A stretch of 64,000 nt of DNA from DATDIC01 sp963764525 (GTDB taxonomy: Bacteria > Pseudomonadota > Alphaproteobacteria > Acetobacterales > Acetobacteraceae). The notes beneath the pieces were generated by a model. That model was not told where the DNA came from. It made no database searches and saw only the letters and a program-made list of their open reading frames with translations. Every line of letters begins with the position of its first letter. Positions within the stretch are counted from its first letter, which is position 1. This document shows positions 26,821 to 38,279 of the stretch, in pieces. Location of the stretch: the NCBI GenBank assembly GCA_963764525.1, contig CAVXTC010000008.1, forward strand, positions 1 to 64,000, given 5' to 3'. A program made the translations under genes and the position numbers.

Positions 26821-27732
26821 TCAGTGGAAGATTGGCTTGCCGATGGTGTTCGGGAACAAATCGTCGAAGAAGAAATGGACCTGTATGAGCGCTCCGACAT
26901 GCGGGCCGGCAGCCTTATTGACCGGGATCAGTGCCTCCACGCCCACTTGGTAAGTATCGCCTTCGTAGATAAAGCCCGGCGCGAGGGTCAGGGTTCAGGG
27001 AACCCGTGAGCCGGTCCGGCAGCGGGAGAAAACCGGTCCAGTTCTACAAGGGGAACCATGCGGCTGAAGAAGTTCGGAATTTCGAAATGCTTCACCTGGG
27101 ACTGCAGGTAGGGGATGCTGTATTGCAGCGACAGTCCGCCCGCCCAGAAATACGGCTGGCCCTTGTTATCCCCAGTCGAGTTGAGGCGTCGGTCGGGATG
27201 CTGTAGCTCAGCTCGCCGGTGATCGCGAATGGCCGGGCGAGGCCGATGGGCAGAGCGCCGAGGCCCTGGCCGAAATACACGGTCGGCGCTTCGGAGCCCG
27301 TAATATCGCCGCCGATGCTTTGGGTTGCCGCGCCACCGCTGAATTCGGTGATGACGCCGAGGGAGACCACTGTTTCGGTTTTGGGTATCGTGATGGCCTG
27401 CCATTTCCCGGTGAGGAAGGCATTCTCGATCCCGTGGGCGTTCGGCATCCCCGGCTGCGTCAGGATGTCGTAGCCCTGGTTGTAGATCAGCGCTGTCGTC
27501 GGGGTGATGGTCTTATCGTATTCCCACTGAAACTGGTACTGCTTGGAGCCGCTGTCGCCGGGCTGGTAGACGAATTGCGGCAGCGTCGCTTCATCCCCGA
27601 CGCCTGGATCATCGAAGGTCAGCGTCACCGGAAACGTGCGTGCACCCACGACCACGTGGGCATTTGCCTTGTCGGTGCACAGGGCCGCGATGCCCGCGGC
27701 GGCGAGCACCTTGGCAACAGACTGGTACGCAT
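26821..27732 (-). pseudogene. Probable outer-membrane beta-barrel protein of the copper operon, frameshifted
   Basis: The ATG at 27732, after aaggaaag, starts MRT; a one-base shift then gives SVAKVLAAAGIAALCTDKAN, a signal peptide ending NAH. The mature part has alternating aromatic strands (TFPVTLTFDDPGVGDEATLP, YQFQWEYDKTITPTTALIYN). Two later shifts lead to KGQPYFWAGGLSLQYSIPYL and to the end (FIYEGDTYQVGVEALIPVNK, then VHFFFDDLFPNTIGKPIFH). The last residues have the aromatic, beta-rich character of an outer-membrane barrel. It precedes copC by 14 bp. No family name can be given with certainty. Confidence 0.55.
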
Positions 27733-27800
27733 GAGACTTTCCTTATCGTCATGAGACATCGATCGCCACGTCTGGTCGGCCATGGCGGCGCAACGAAGGC

Positions 27801-28193
27801 TCAGGCCGTTACAGGAGGTCCTCGGGGCTCACCGACCCGCGCGGTTGACGGCGGCGGTCCGCGTCCGGGCGGGTGTCCCCAATCGCGGAAAACCAGGATT
27901 GCGCCGGATCGCGGGAGGAGCGCCGGGGCGCTGCCCAGAACCACGCTGGGCAGAGTGAGGGCGATGCTGATCGGACAGACCGCGGGATCGCCATGCCTGT
28001 GATGCGCCGGACCGGGGTGATACGGCGGCTTGGCGCCGGTGCACAGGATGCTGACCGCGTCGAGTGCCGCTATGCCGTTGGCCGGCTGGTCGTCGCGCAG
28101 CACCATGGCCCCAAGGGCGAGCTGGCTTACCAGCGCGACCACGGCCAGCGCAAAACCCACCGTCCAGGAACGAGATCCGAAGCGCTGCGGCAT
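27801..28193 (-). CDS. DUF2946-type small protein
   Basis: 130 residues: one N-terminal helix (WTVGFALAVVALVSQLALG), ILCTGAKPPYHPGPAHHRHG with clustered histidines, a Cys in AVCPISIALTLPSVVL, and a proline-rich end (GEPRGPP). This matches the loose pattern of DUF2946 proteins, which sit beside heavy-metal genes. The His-rich loop could bind copper; that is inference. It lies 68 bp upstream of the outer-membrane protein gene and probably starts the operon. Confidence 0.6.
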   Translation of the reverse strand: MPQRFGSRSWTVGFALAVVALVSQLALGAMVLRDDQPANGIAALDAVSILCTGAKPPYHPGPAHHRHGDPAVCPISIALTLPSVVLGSAPALLPRSGAILVFRDWGHPPGRGPPPSTARVGEPRGPPVTA

Positions 28194-28357
28194 CAGGTTC
28201 GCGGAAGCTCCTCGAAGCCTTTTGGCGCCAGATCATAGGGAATGCAAACCATCCGCCGGCAAGTCTGTCTCTTCCCATCCCGACGCTACAGCGCGAGATC
28301 GCGCAGCTTCAACGTCCATCACACGACGATTTCCCGATCAGAGCACCAACTCCCGAC

Positions 28358-28396
28358 CTTCGTGGCTCTCCGTGCAGTCTTCGTGGTTCTCCGTGA
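28358..28396. repeat. Dispersed repeat (type 3), two tandem half-units
   Basis: cttcgtggctctccgtg and cttcgtggttctccgtg lie in tandem. The same tct(c)cgtg/cttcgtggtt words recur as an inverted pair at about 58848-58885 and 58993-59028. Confidence 0.45.
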
Positions 28397-28439
28397 GAAA
28401 CATTCTCAACCGCTCAAAGGGACCCATCGCCGCCCAACG

Positions 28440-28525
28440 CCGTCATGCCCGGCCCTCGGGTCCGGCCATGACGCTGGAAGACGGCGTCAGCCCGCCAAGG
28501 CTCAATCTTTTTGCAGGTCGGTGTA
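28440..28525. repeat. Dispersed palindromic repeat (type 2), short copy
   Basis: Starts ccgtcatgcccggc, then ggtccggccatgacgctgg, then gcgtcagcccgccaagg and aatcttttt. The first and second blocks pair (cgtcatg..ggcc / ggcc..catgacg). The same blocks in the same order occur at 58594-58748, there split by an extra segment of about 70 bp. Confidence 0.6.
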
Positions 28526-28613
28526 ATGGCTTAATGCCCGGTCTCCTCTGCTGTCGGTGCTCGTGAACAGGTAGTCCCTCGCCCGAGCACGACGCCGCGC
28601 AAACTGCCGGAGT

Positions 28614-30637
28614 TCAGGACGAAACGCCTTCCATCCGCACGCCCGGGTGGAAATGGGCATAGACCCGACGCGCGGTTTCGCGGCTGATCCCGGGCGCCGC
28701 CTCCAGATCAGCGAGACCCGCCATCTTCACACCGCGGGCGGAGCCGAAATGGTTCAACAGCGCCCGCTTGCGCGCGGCACCGATGCCGGCGATTTCGTCC
28801 AGCTCGCTGGTCGTCAGCGCCTTCGAGCGGCCGGCGCGATGGGTGGTGATGGCGAAGCGATGCGCCTCATCGCGCAGACGCTGAAGGAAATACAGCACCG
28901 GATCGCGCGGCGGGAGCTGGAACGGCTCGATCCCGTCGCTGTGAAACCATTCGCGTCCGGCATCGCGGTCGGGGCCCTTGGCGATGGCGACCAGCGGCAG
29001 GTCGGTGACGCCGAGATCGGCCAGCACGCCACGCGCCGCCGAGAGCTGACCCACGCCACCGTCGATCAGCACCAGGTCCGGCCATTCGTGCGAGCGCGGC
29101 GGGCCGTCGTCGCGCGGCGCCCCCTCCTCCCCGACCTGACCTGCTGCGCAGCCCAAGCCCACAGGGGGAGGGGGAGCGTGATCCGACTCCCCCTCCCGTG
29201 TGGTAGGGACTTAGGGGGAGGTGTCGTCACAGGCTGCGCTCCCTCTTCCCGCAGCAGGCGGCCGAACCGCCGCTGCAACACCTCGCGCATCATGGCGAAG
29301 TCATCGCCGGGGGCGACCGGCCCGCGGATGGCGAACTTGCGGTAAGCGGACTTGATGAAGCCCTCGGGACCCGCAACGATCATCACGCCGTACGGGTTGG
29401 CGCCCATGATGTGGCTGTTGTCGTACACCTCGATCCGCTCGGGCGGTGCCGGCAGGCGGAACACCTGGGCGACGCCGTCCAGCAGCTTCGCCTGGCCGGC
29501 GGATTCCGCGAGCTTGCGTTCCAGCGCCTCGCGCGCATTCACCTCGGCGTGCTGCACGACGGCGCGCTTCTCGCCGCGCTGGGGGACCAGGATATCGACC
29601 TTGCGGCCGGCTTTCAGGGTCAGCGCCTCGGCGACCAGCTCCTGTTCGGGCAGCGCGTGATTGATCAGCACGCAGGGCGGCGGCGGCTTGTCGTCGTAGA
29701 ACTGGGCGATGAAGGCGGCCAGCACCTCGCCGGCCTCCAGGTTACGCGCATGGGTGGGAAAGAAGGCGCGGTTGCCGTTGTTACGACCGCCGCGGACGAA
29801 GAACACCTGCACGCCGGTCTGTCCGGCGATCTGCCACGCGGCGATCACGTCGGCGTCCTGCAGGCTGGCCGGGTTGATCACGTCGCTGCCCTGCACGTGG
29901 GTCAGCCCGCGGATGCGGTCGCGCACCGCGGCGGCGCGCTCGAACTCCAGCGCGGCGGCCGCGTGCTCCATCTCGGCGGCCAGTTCCTGCTGCACGCTGG
30001 CCGACTTGCCGCTCAGGAACGCCTTGGCCTGCGCCACCAGCCGCCCGTACTCTTCCTGGCTGATGCGGCCGACGCAGGGCGCCGAGCAGCGGCGGATCTG
30101 ATACAGCAGGCAGGGCCGGGTGCGGTTGGCGAACACCGTGTCCTGGCAGGACCGCAGCAGGAATACGCGCTGCATGGCGGTGACGGTCTGGTTCACCGCC
30201 CAGGCCGAGGCGAACGGCCCCCAGTAGCTGCCGCGGCGCAACTGCGCGCCGCGGTGCTTGGCGATCTGCGGGAACGGATGGTCCTCGGTCAGCATCAGCC
30301 ACGGATAGGATTTGTCGTCGCGCAGCACGATGTTGAAGCGCGGCTTGAGGCGCTTGATGAGGTTCGCTTCGAGCAGCAGCGCCTCGGCCTCGGTGTGGGT
30401 GGTGACGATCTCCATCGCCGCCGTCTCGGTCACCATGCGGCGCAGCCGCTCGGGCAGGCGGGCGGGCTGGGCGTAGGCGGCGACCCGCTTCTTCAGGCTG
30501 CGCGCCTTGCCGACGTACAGCGCTTCCCCCTTGGGATCGAGCATCCGATAGACGCCCGGCCCGGCCGGCATGGTGATCAGCGCCGCCTCGATCACGGCGA
30601 CACCGGTGGGGGTGGTGGCAGGTTCGGGCACGCTCAT
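28614..30637 (-). pseudogene. uvrC: Excinuclease ABC subunit UvrC, interrupted by a palindromic repeat
   Basis: UvrC makes both incisions in nucleotide-excision repair. From 30637: the GIY-YIG domain (MPAGPGVYRML, ALYVGKARSLKKRV), the Cys-rich CLLYQIRRCSAPCVG, the UVR motif (ALEFERAAAVRDRIRG) and the start of the RNase H-like half (IEVYDNSHIMGANPYGVMIV). At about 29245-29130 a GC-rich palindrome of about 115 bp intervenes. The gene then resumes in another frame with DLVLIDGGVGQLSAARGVLA and ends with the helix-hairpin-helix (LDEIAGIGAARKRALLNHFG) at 28614. Without the insert and shift it would be a normal UvrC. An essentially intact repair gene carrying a repeat is unusual. Confidence 0.9.
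29130..29245. repeat. Palindromic repeat inside uvrC
   Basis: gggaggggga (29166-29175) pairs perfectly with tccccctccc (29188-29197), and further ccctcccc/ggggagg words lie on both sides. The encoded peptide (LPHGRGSRITLPLPLWAWAA) has no counterpart in UvrC. It is a type-1 repeat copy lying between the two halves of the C-terminal endonuclease domain. Confidence 0.7.
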
Positions 30638-31056
30638 TGCAGGCACCAGGGCACGGGACAATAGACGGCTGCTACGGCGATGACGCATTTTCCACCGAAG
30701 CTGTGCATAAGTCTGTGGGCAGGTGTGATCGCGACTTCGTGAGAATGGCTTTCTGCCTGGGCTGGACATGCGTTGCCCAAGATATGGGCATCCAGGCAAG
30801 TGGTTGAATTGATTGGATTCCCATTAACGCCAGTGTCACGAACTTAACACAATACGCCATCCCTCTGTTGTTGCTTGAGGGCCGGCGCGGCGGGTGGACA
30901 AATCGGAGGTCGGAGGTTTCCAAGGCCGGCCGGGTTCGCTGTGGCAAGTGGCTGGTATGGGCATACCGTGCGAGCCGCCTCCTCCTGCCCGCTCTCAAAA
31001 GCGGAGGAGAGTCGCCGGGACCGGCATTATTGGCACTGGCATCACTGAAATTGGCA
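30638..31056. other. Intergenic region upstream of uvrC
   Basis: About 420 bp between the SDR gene end and the uvrC start, both minus strand. The middle (about 30780-30865) is noticeably more A+T-rich than the surroundings and is the likely uvrC promoter area. No LexA-type box (GTTC-N7-GTTC) was recognised. A short ggcat-rich direct repetition occurs near 31022-31062. No gene is supported. Confidence 0.35.
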
Positions 31057-31840
31057 TCATTCCTCATCTCTGGGGGGAACCTGGCCCGACTTCCATTGCA
31101 GGTGCTGCCCGCCGTCGAGCGCCAGCATCTGACCGGTCATCGCCGGCAGCGACAGGATGGCCAGCACGGCGCGCGCCACCTCCGGCGGGGAGGTTCCGCG
31201 GCCGAGCGGGGTGGAGGCGTATTGTCGGGCGAACTGCTCCTCCGTCTGGCGCTGATTGGGCAAGGCCGGGCCGGGGCCGATGCCGTTGACCCGGATGCGC
31301 GGCGCCAGCGCCAGGGCCATGGCCTGCGTCAGTCCCCAGAGCCCGACCTTCGACAGCGTGTAGGAAATGAAATGCGGGGTGATCGACCAGACCCGCTGGT
31401 CGAGCATGTTGATCACGACCGCCTCGGCGCCGTCGGGCAGATCGGCGGCGAAACGCTGCATCAGCACAAACGGCGCGCGCAGGTTGGTTTCGAGATGGGC
31501 ATCCCATGACGCGCGGGTGGCGTCGTGCCACTCATCGCGCTCGAAGGCGCTGGCGTTGTTGATCAGCACGCCGATCGGGCCCAGCGCGGTCTGTGCAGCC
31601 GGCAGCAGCCGCTCGACGTTCCGGTTCGTTGGCGAGGTCGGCTTGCAGCACGGCGGCACGGCGGCCGAGGCCGCGGAGCTCGGCGGCCAGTTGCTCGGCC
31701 GCGGCGATGCTGCGATGGCAATGGACGGCGACATCGAAGCCGGCGGTTGCCAGCCCCAGGGCAATGGCCCGCCCGAGGCGCTGGGCGCCGCCAGTGACCA
31801 GCGCGGTACGCGGAATGGTGGTGGCGATCCCGGTGCTCAT
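31057..31840 (-). pseudogene. SDR-family oxidoreductase (FolM/pteridine reductase-like), one frameshift
   Basis: The ATG at 31840 gives RTALVTGGAQRLGRAIALGL (the NAD(P)-binding TGxxxxxG) and VAVHCHRSIAAAEQLAAELR. An extra base near 31622 shifts to IGVLINNASAFERDEWHDAT, VINMLDQRVWSITPHFISYT, LSKVGLWGLTQAMALALAP (catalytic Tyr and Lys), and IRVNGIGPGPALPNQRQTEE. The arrangement and the GPGP motif resemble FolM/PTR1-type reductases. Placement next to uvrC is conserved in this bacterial group. About 260 residues once repaired. Confidence 0.8.
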
Positions 31841-31979
31841 TGCCGGTGCTGTATCGCTGCCGGCCTGCGGGTGCAAAGGCCGCCCGGATGTTGCTGCCGG
31901 GAACTGGCGCGAAACCGCTGGCGCCGCGCCACGTTTCCGGACGGACGGCAGGCGGTGCCAGTCGATTTCCTGGGAGACG

Positions 31980-32279
31980 ATGATGCAAGCACGTGTGATG
32001 CGATATGCGGTCTGTTTGGGTGCCGGGATGGGTCTGGCCGGTTGCGCCTTTCCCACGCCGGGTCCGGCCGATTATGGCGCGGCGTCGGCATCGCATGAGC
32101 AGCGGGCGCAGGAACACGCGTACAGCGCGCAAAAAGACCAGGCAGCGGCCAACTGGGCGGCGGCTAACGGCAATTATGCCGGCGCGTCTCAGGCGCAGGC
32201 CGCCGCGCAGGGCCAGGCGAATGCGGCCCGGGCGCAGCGGTTCCAGGCCAACAAGGATTCGTGGCTGAGCAGGCTGTAG
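31980..32279 (+). CDS. Small putative lipoprotein, Ala/Gln-rich
   Basis: A 99-residue protein after gggaga. The signal sequence VMRYAVCLGAGMGLAGCAFP ends in a lipobox (LAGC), so it is probably an outer-membrane lipoprotein. The mature part is rich in Ala, Gln, Asn and Tyr (HEQRAQEHAYSAQKDQAAAN, GNYAGASQAQAAAQGQANAA) and likely forms one long helix or coiled coil. No family is recognised. It is divergent from the SDR gene across a gap of 139 bp. Confidence 0.7.
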   Translation: MMQARVMRYAVCLGAGMGLAGCAFPTPGPADYGAASASHEQRAQEHAYSAQKDQAAANWAAANGNYAGASQAQAAAQGQANAARAQRFQANKDSWLSRL

Positions 32280-32409
32280 TCTGCTCAGCTCCGCGGAGCG
32301 TCGCGGTGTCCGACGAGAAGCTGTAGCAGCATGACGAGGCTTGTCGCTAATACTGGCATTGGCGCGCCTCGCTGCACCGGCTTCTTCCTGATGACGACTG
32401 CCGTCTGCC

Positions 32410-32977
32410 TCAACCGGTTGGGCCGGAGAGCGACAATTCGACTCGCCGGTTTTTTGCCCGGCCCTGTGTGGTGGTGTTCGGCGCGATCGGGCTCGCATCG
32501 CCGAACCCTTTCGCCATGACGAGGTCGGGATTCACGCCCTGGGAGATCAGGTACTGCATGACCGCATCGGCACGTTTCTGCGACAGATCCTGGTTCGACG
32601 TGACGCCCTGCCGTTGCAGCTCCGGGCCGATCGGGGAGTTATCCGTATAGCCGCTCACCAGCAGCTTGTTTTGCTGTGTCGGGGCCAGCTTTGATGCGAA
32701 CCCGGTGATGATCTGCTGCCCCCTTGGGTTCATCGTCCAGCTTCCAGGGGCAAACAGCAGGTCGCTGTTAACGGTGTACTTGATGGCGCCCAGCAATCGG
32801 CCGATCTGCTCCTTGTTTGCGCTGATCTCGGTCGATTGCGTGGCAACCTGCTGCTGGAGCTGCTGATTTCTGCGCCCGCAGCGCGTCGTAATCGCTCTTC
32901 CACACGACACATCCGGTCAGGATGGTGGTAGATAGCAACGACATGACGATGACGGGTGCCTTGCGTAAGTTGGCCAT
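32410..32977 (-). pseudogene. OmpA/MotB-type peptidoglycan-binding lipoprotein, one frameshift
   Basis: The start at 32977 gives MANLRKAPVIVMSLLSTTIL ending in TGC, a lipobox. WKSDYDALRAQ follows, then after an indel near 32875 a coiled coil (NQQLQQQVATQSTEISANKE). The C-terminal OmpA domain is clear: TVNSDLLFAPGSWTMNPRGQ, LLVSGYTDNSPIGPEL, SQKRADAVMQYLISQGVNPD and GRAKNRRVELSLS. It anchors the outer membrane to peptidoglycan. About 188 residues once repaired. Confidence 0.85.
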
Positions 32978-33012
32978 GGCTTCCTCTTCCCTTGTTGAAA
33001 TGGAGCGTTCGG

Positions 33013-33344
33013 TTATGGACTCGTCACGTTGTGGCGATGGGCGTGCATCAGCTTCGTCTTGTCGGCCTCGGTCAGGTCGGGGGCGGCGCCGGGATAAGCA
33101 GATGGATCAAGCGGGCGTTCAGCGACGGTGCGATAGCCGGTCGCCGCCACGAAGCCGGCGAACTCTGCATTTGTAATGGTGTGCTCGTCGATCCAGAAGC
33201 CGTCGACCATCACCGTATGGATCGGCGCTTCTTCGGGATAGGACCGCTCCGCGCCCATGCGAAACGCCCCCCGGGAATCCACGCCATGCCGAGCGCCAAG
33301 GTATCACCCGCCGCGACCTCGCCGGCTCCCGATCGCGGGATCAT
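33013..33344 (-). pseudogene. Formylglycine-generating-enzyme (SUMF1) family, N-terminal fragment
   Basis: From 33344: GDTLALGMAWIPGGRF, then after a shift RMGAERSYPEEAPIHTVMVD and GFWIDEHTITNAEFAGFVAA, the characteristic opening of FGE-sulfatase domains. The frame ends after about 110 residues at HAHRHNVTSP. The C-terminal two thirds, with the active-site cysteines, is absent and the OmpA-like gene begins 36 bp on. It is a truncated relic; a sulfatase partner is not seen in the window. Confidence 0.7.
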
Positions 33345-33684
33345 GCCAGCCTCTCCCCTGTTTTTATGGCAGCAGGAATTAGCCGACGCGCCGTTGCCGA
33401 CACTATGCAGATTCGGCAATTTCTCGACGCTCGATCGTCATTCTCGCGAAAGCGGGCATGGCGCCGGGAGTGGCAGAAACCTCGATATGCCAAGTGCGCG
33501 GAAGTGTTTCGATCAGCTCGTGCAGCCACAGCCGGTGCTTGCTCGATCTTGGTCACGGCTCCGGCGAAAGTCCCTCCATCGGTGACCAGATAAGCACAAT
33601 TCGTGGGTCGAACCTCAGCACGGAACTCGATGCGCATTTTGGCAGCAGCGCCGGTTGATATCCCGCCCCTGCCGGAGCGTCGGG
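33345..33684. other. Region with a weak ORF and a dispersed repeat
   Basis: About 340 bp between the SUMF1 fragment and uvrB. A minus-strand ORF (33341-33637, MRIEFRAEVRPTNCAYLVTD) has no recognisable domain. Its second half lies over a repeat (about 33435-33463, cgtcattctcgcgaaagcgg) of the common palindromic intergenic type, so I do not call it a gene. Confidence 0.35.
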
Positions 33685-35877
<2,193 letters not shown>

Positions 35878-35924
35878 GGTACTGCCTCAGATGGCGAATC
35901 GGCGGCGGGAAGTCGAGGGTCCGC

Positions 35925-37049
35925 TCAGGCCATCGCTCCCCTCGCCGCCACCGGCCACAGGCATTCCACGCGTCCGCCGCGCAGACCGACATACCAGTCG
36001 TAACGATCCACCGTCGGGTCGCAATGCCCCGGCACCAGCCGCAGCTTCTCGCCCAAGGCCGGCGCTGCGGTTTCCGCCCCAACCTCCAGCTTGCCGTGCT
36101 CGTCAGAGGCGCCGACGTAGCGGATTTCCGGCCGCTGCCACAGCGTTGGCAGCCCGCTGTCCACCGCCACCGCCTTGTGGCCGGCATCCACCACGGCCAC
36201 ACCGCGGTTCGGCACGCTCATGACGGTCGCCAGCACGAACAGCGCGTGACGGAACGTGCCGACCGGACGGCCTGCCTCGTCCAGGTTGCGCGCGTAATCG
36301 GCATCCATGAATACGTAACTGCCGGCCTGGATCTCGTTGTACACGCCGGATGCTGCTTCCAGCGCGAAGGTGCCGGTTCCGGCGCCGCCGACGATGGCGC
36401 AGTCCAGCCCCTGCTGGCGCAACTGCTCGACTGTGCGGCGGGAGGCATCAACCGCCCCATCGACCGCGCGCCGGCGTTCTTCCACGGTGCGCTTGTGCTG
36501 CGCGCTGCCGTGATAGGCTTGCAAGCCGCCGAAAATCAGGTGGCGCGAGCCGGCGATACGCTGCGCCAACGCCACTGCATCCGGTCCTGGCGCGACGCCG
36601 CAACGCCCGGCGCCCACGTCGATCTCCACCAGCACCGGCAGCCGGATCCCGGCATCGGCGGCAGCGGTTTCAAGCGCCGACACCTGCGCCACATCGTCGG
36701 CGCAGACCGCCACTTTGGCGATGCGCGCCAGCGCCGCCAGCCGCGCGAGTTTCGTCGCCCCGACCACCTCGTTGCTGACCAGGATATCCGGGATGCCGCC
36801 CCAGGCCAGCGTCTCGGCCTCGGCGACTTTCTGCACGCATTGGCCGACCGCGCCGCGCGCCATCTGCAGCTTCGCGATGACCGGCGATTTGTGCGTCTTG
36901 GCATGCGCCCGCAGCCTGGTGCCCGTGGGGGCGAGCAGCCCGGCCATGCGGTCGAGATTCGCCTCGAACGCATCGAGGTCGATGATCAGCGCCGGGGTGT
37001 CGATCTCGTCTTCCCGCATGCCGGGCTGGGCCGGTGGCGACTGGAGCAT
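35925..37049 (-). CDS. DSD1-family PLP-dependent enzyme (D-threonine aldolase/D-serine dehydratase-like)
   Basis: An alanine-racemase-fold enzyme acting on D-3-hydroxy amino acids. The ATG at 37049 was preferred because of gggagg 9 bp upstream; the ATG at 37064 is also possible. 374 residues. DTPALIIDLDAFEANL opens the barrel. LRAHAKTHKSP holds the PLP lysine, and VLVEIDVGAGRCGV and GGAGTGTFALEAA are phosphate and substrate loops. The metal site PGHCDPTVDRYDWYVGLRGG (His, Cys) is at the C-terminus. D-threonine aldolase or threo-3-hydroxyaspartate ammonia-lyase cannot be told apart here. Confidence 0.87.
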   Translation of the reverse strand: MLQSPPAQPGMREDEIDTPALIIDLDAFEANLDRMAGLLAPTGTRLRAHAKTHKSPVIAKLQMARGAVGQCVQKVAEAETLAWGGIPDILVSNEVVGATKLARLAALARIAKVAVCADDVAQVSALETAAADAGIRLPVLVEIDVGAGRCGVAPGPDAVALAQRIAGSRHLIFGGLQAYHGSAQHKRTVEERRRAVDGAVDASRRTVEQLRQQGLDCAIVGGAGTGTFALEAASGVYNEIQAGSYVFMDADYARNLDEAGRPVGTFRHALFVLATVMSVPNRGVAVVDAGHKAVAVDSGLPTLWQRPEIRYVGASDEHGKLEVGAETAAPALGEKLRLVPGHCDPTVDRYDWYVGLRGGRVECLWPVAARGAMA

Positions 37050-37130
37050 GTTGGGTCCTCCCATGAACGGGCGCGCGGGGTCGGCCGCGAACCCTCAGTG
37101 TCGCCGCATGAGCCGGCGACGACAACCCGT

Positions 37131-38279
37131 TCAGGCAGTTTTCCGCAGCGGGCGGAAGAAGCGGCGGATTTCCTCGGCCAGCAGCGCCGGTTGCTCCATT
37201 GCGGCGAAATGGCCCCCGCGCGGCATCTCCGCCCATTGGCGCAGGTCGAAGACACGCTCGAGCAACGCTCGCGGCGGGGCGGGAATCTCCACCGGGAAGC
37301 GCGCGAACCCCAGCGGCGGACGCACGCGCTGGCCGGCGGTGAAGCGCAGCGGCTGGCGGCGCGATTCCTTGTAGATGCGAATGGAGGAGGAGATGGTTTC
37401 GGTCAGCCAGTAGATGGAAATATTGGTCAGCAGTTCATCGGCGGTGAACGCGCTTTCCAGATCGCCCCCGCAATCGCTCCAACGATGGAATTTCTCGATG
37501 ATCCAGGCCGCAAGCCCGGTCGGGGAATCGGTCAATGCATAAGCCAGGGTCTGGGGTTTTGTGCCCTGCTGGTGGTTGTAGCCGCCTTCGGTATCCAGCC
37601 AGTCGCCGCGCGTTGTCAGGTATGCCTGCTCCGCCGCGTCCCTGCCGTCATCGACATGATCGAACAGGGCTGAAACGAAGTTCAGATGAATGCCGGCGAC
37701 CTGGTCGGGATGGCGGACCGCGAGCCATGCGGACACCGCCGCGCCCCAATCGCCGCCTTGTGCACCGAACCGCTCGTAGCCCAGTCCGCGCATCAGCCGC
37801 GCCCATAAATCCGCGACCGCCGCCGGCGACATGCCGGGCTGGGACGGCCGATCGGAGAATCCGTACCCGGGCAGCGACGGCACGACAACATCGAACGCAT
37901 CGGCGGGGTCGCCGCCATGCGCGACGGGATCTGTCAGCATCGGAATAATCCTGCGCATCTCGATGAATGAGCCGGGCCAACCGTGGGTGATCACCAGCGG
38001 CAACGGCTTTTCGCCGGTACCGCGGACGTGCACGAAATGGATGTTCAGCCCGTCGAGCTCGGCGCGGAACTGCGGCAGCCGGTTCAGCGCCGCTTCCTGC
38101 ACCCGCCAGTCGAAACCGGAGCCCCAGTATTCGACCAGCCGGCGCAGGCTACCGGATTGCGTGCCCCAACCCCAGTCGGCATCGTTGACCTCATCGGGCC
38201 AACGGGTGCGCGCCAGCCGATCGCGAAGATCGGCCAGCACCGCGTCGGCAATCCGGATCGTGAAGGGCGCGATTTTCAT
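37131..38279 (-). CDS. Epoxide hydrolase (EHN-type alpha/beta hydrolase)
   Basis: 382 residues. The N-terminal EHN segment (FTIRIADAVLADLRDRLART, RWPDEVNDADWGWGTQ) precedes an alpha/beta-hydrolase core with the oxyanion HGWPGS (99-104), the nucleophile Asp177 in FGAQGGDWGAAVS, and the general base His357 in RGGHFAAMEQP. It hydrolyses epoxides to diols in the cytoplasm. The start overlaps the P450 stop (ATGA), so it is translated with the P450, and could detoxify epoxides made by that enzyme. Confidence 0.92.
   Translation of the reverse strand: MKIAPFTIRIADAVLADLRDRLARTRWPDEVNDADWGWGTQSGSLRRLVEYWGSGFDWRVQEAALNRLPQFRAELDGLNIHFVHVRGTGEKPLPLVITHGWPGSFIEMRRIIPMLTDPVAHGGDPADAFDVVVPSLPGYGFSDRPSQPGMSPAAVADLWARLMRGLGYERFGAQGGDWGAAVSAWLAVRHPDQVAGIHLNFVSALFDHVDDGRDAAEQAYLTTRGDWLDTEGGYNHQQGTKPQTLAYALTDSPTGLAAWIIEKFHRWSDCGGDLESAFTADELLTNISIYWLTETISSSIRIYKESRRQPLRFTAGQRVRPPLGFARFPVEIPAPPRALLERVFDLRQWAEMPRGGHFAAMEQPALLAEEIRRFFRPLRKTA

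Larger units (their letters stand above)
28194..28613. other. Repeat-bearing intergenic region
   Basis: About 420 bp between the copper operon (starts at 28193, minus) and the end of uvrC. No gene is supported. It holds two dispersed repeats (28358-28396 and 28440-28525) that recur near 58.6-59.0 kb. The copper operon promoter should lie at its left side, but no clear box or metal-regulator operator is visible. Confidence 0.45.

Noticed and set aside
28194..28613. A metal or cobalamin riboswitch upstream of the copper operon
   Set aside because: No conserved aptamer boxes are visible; the region is explained by dispersed repeats.
29411..30664. A long plus-strand open frame opposite uvrC
   Set aside because: It is the antisense shadow of a conserved gene in high-GC DNA; similar shadows lie opposite uvrB (34378-36003), CYP153 (38312-39451) and the outer-membrane efflux gene (57088-58224).
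33341..33637. A 98-residue minus-strand gene before uvrB
   Set aside because: It has no recognisable domain, and its second half is encoded by a common dispersed repeat (cgtcattctcgcgaaagcgg).
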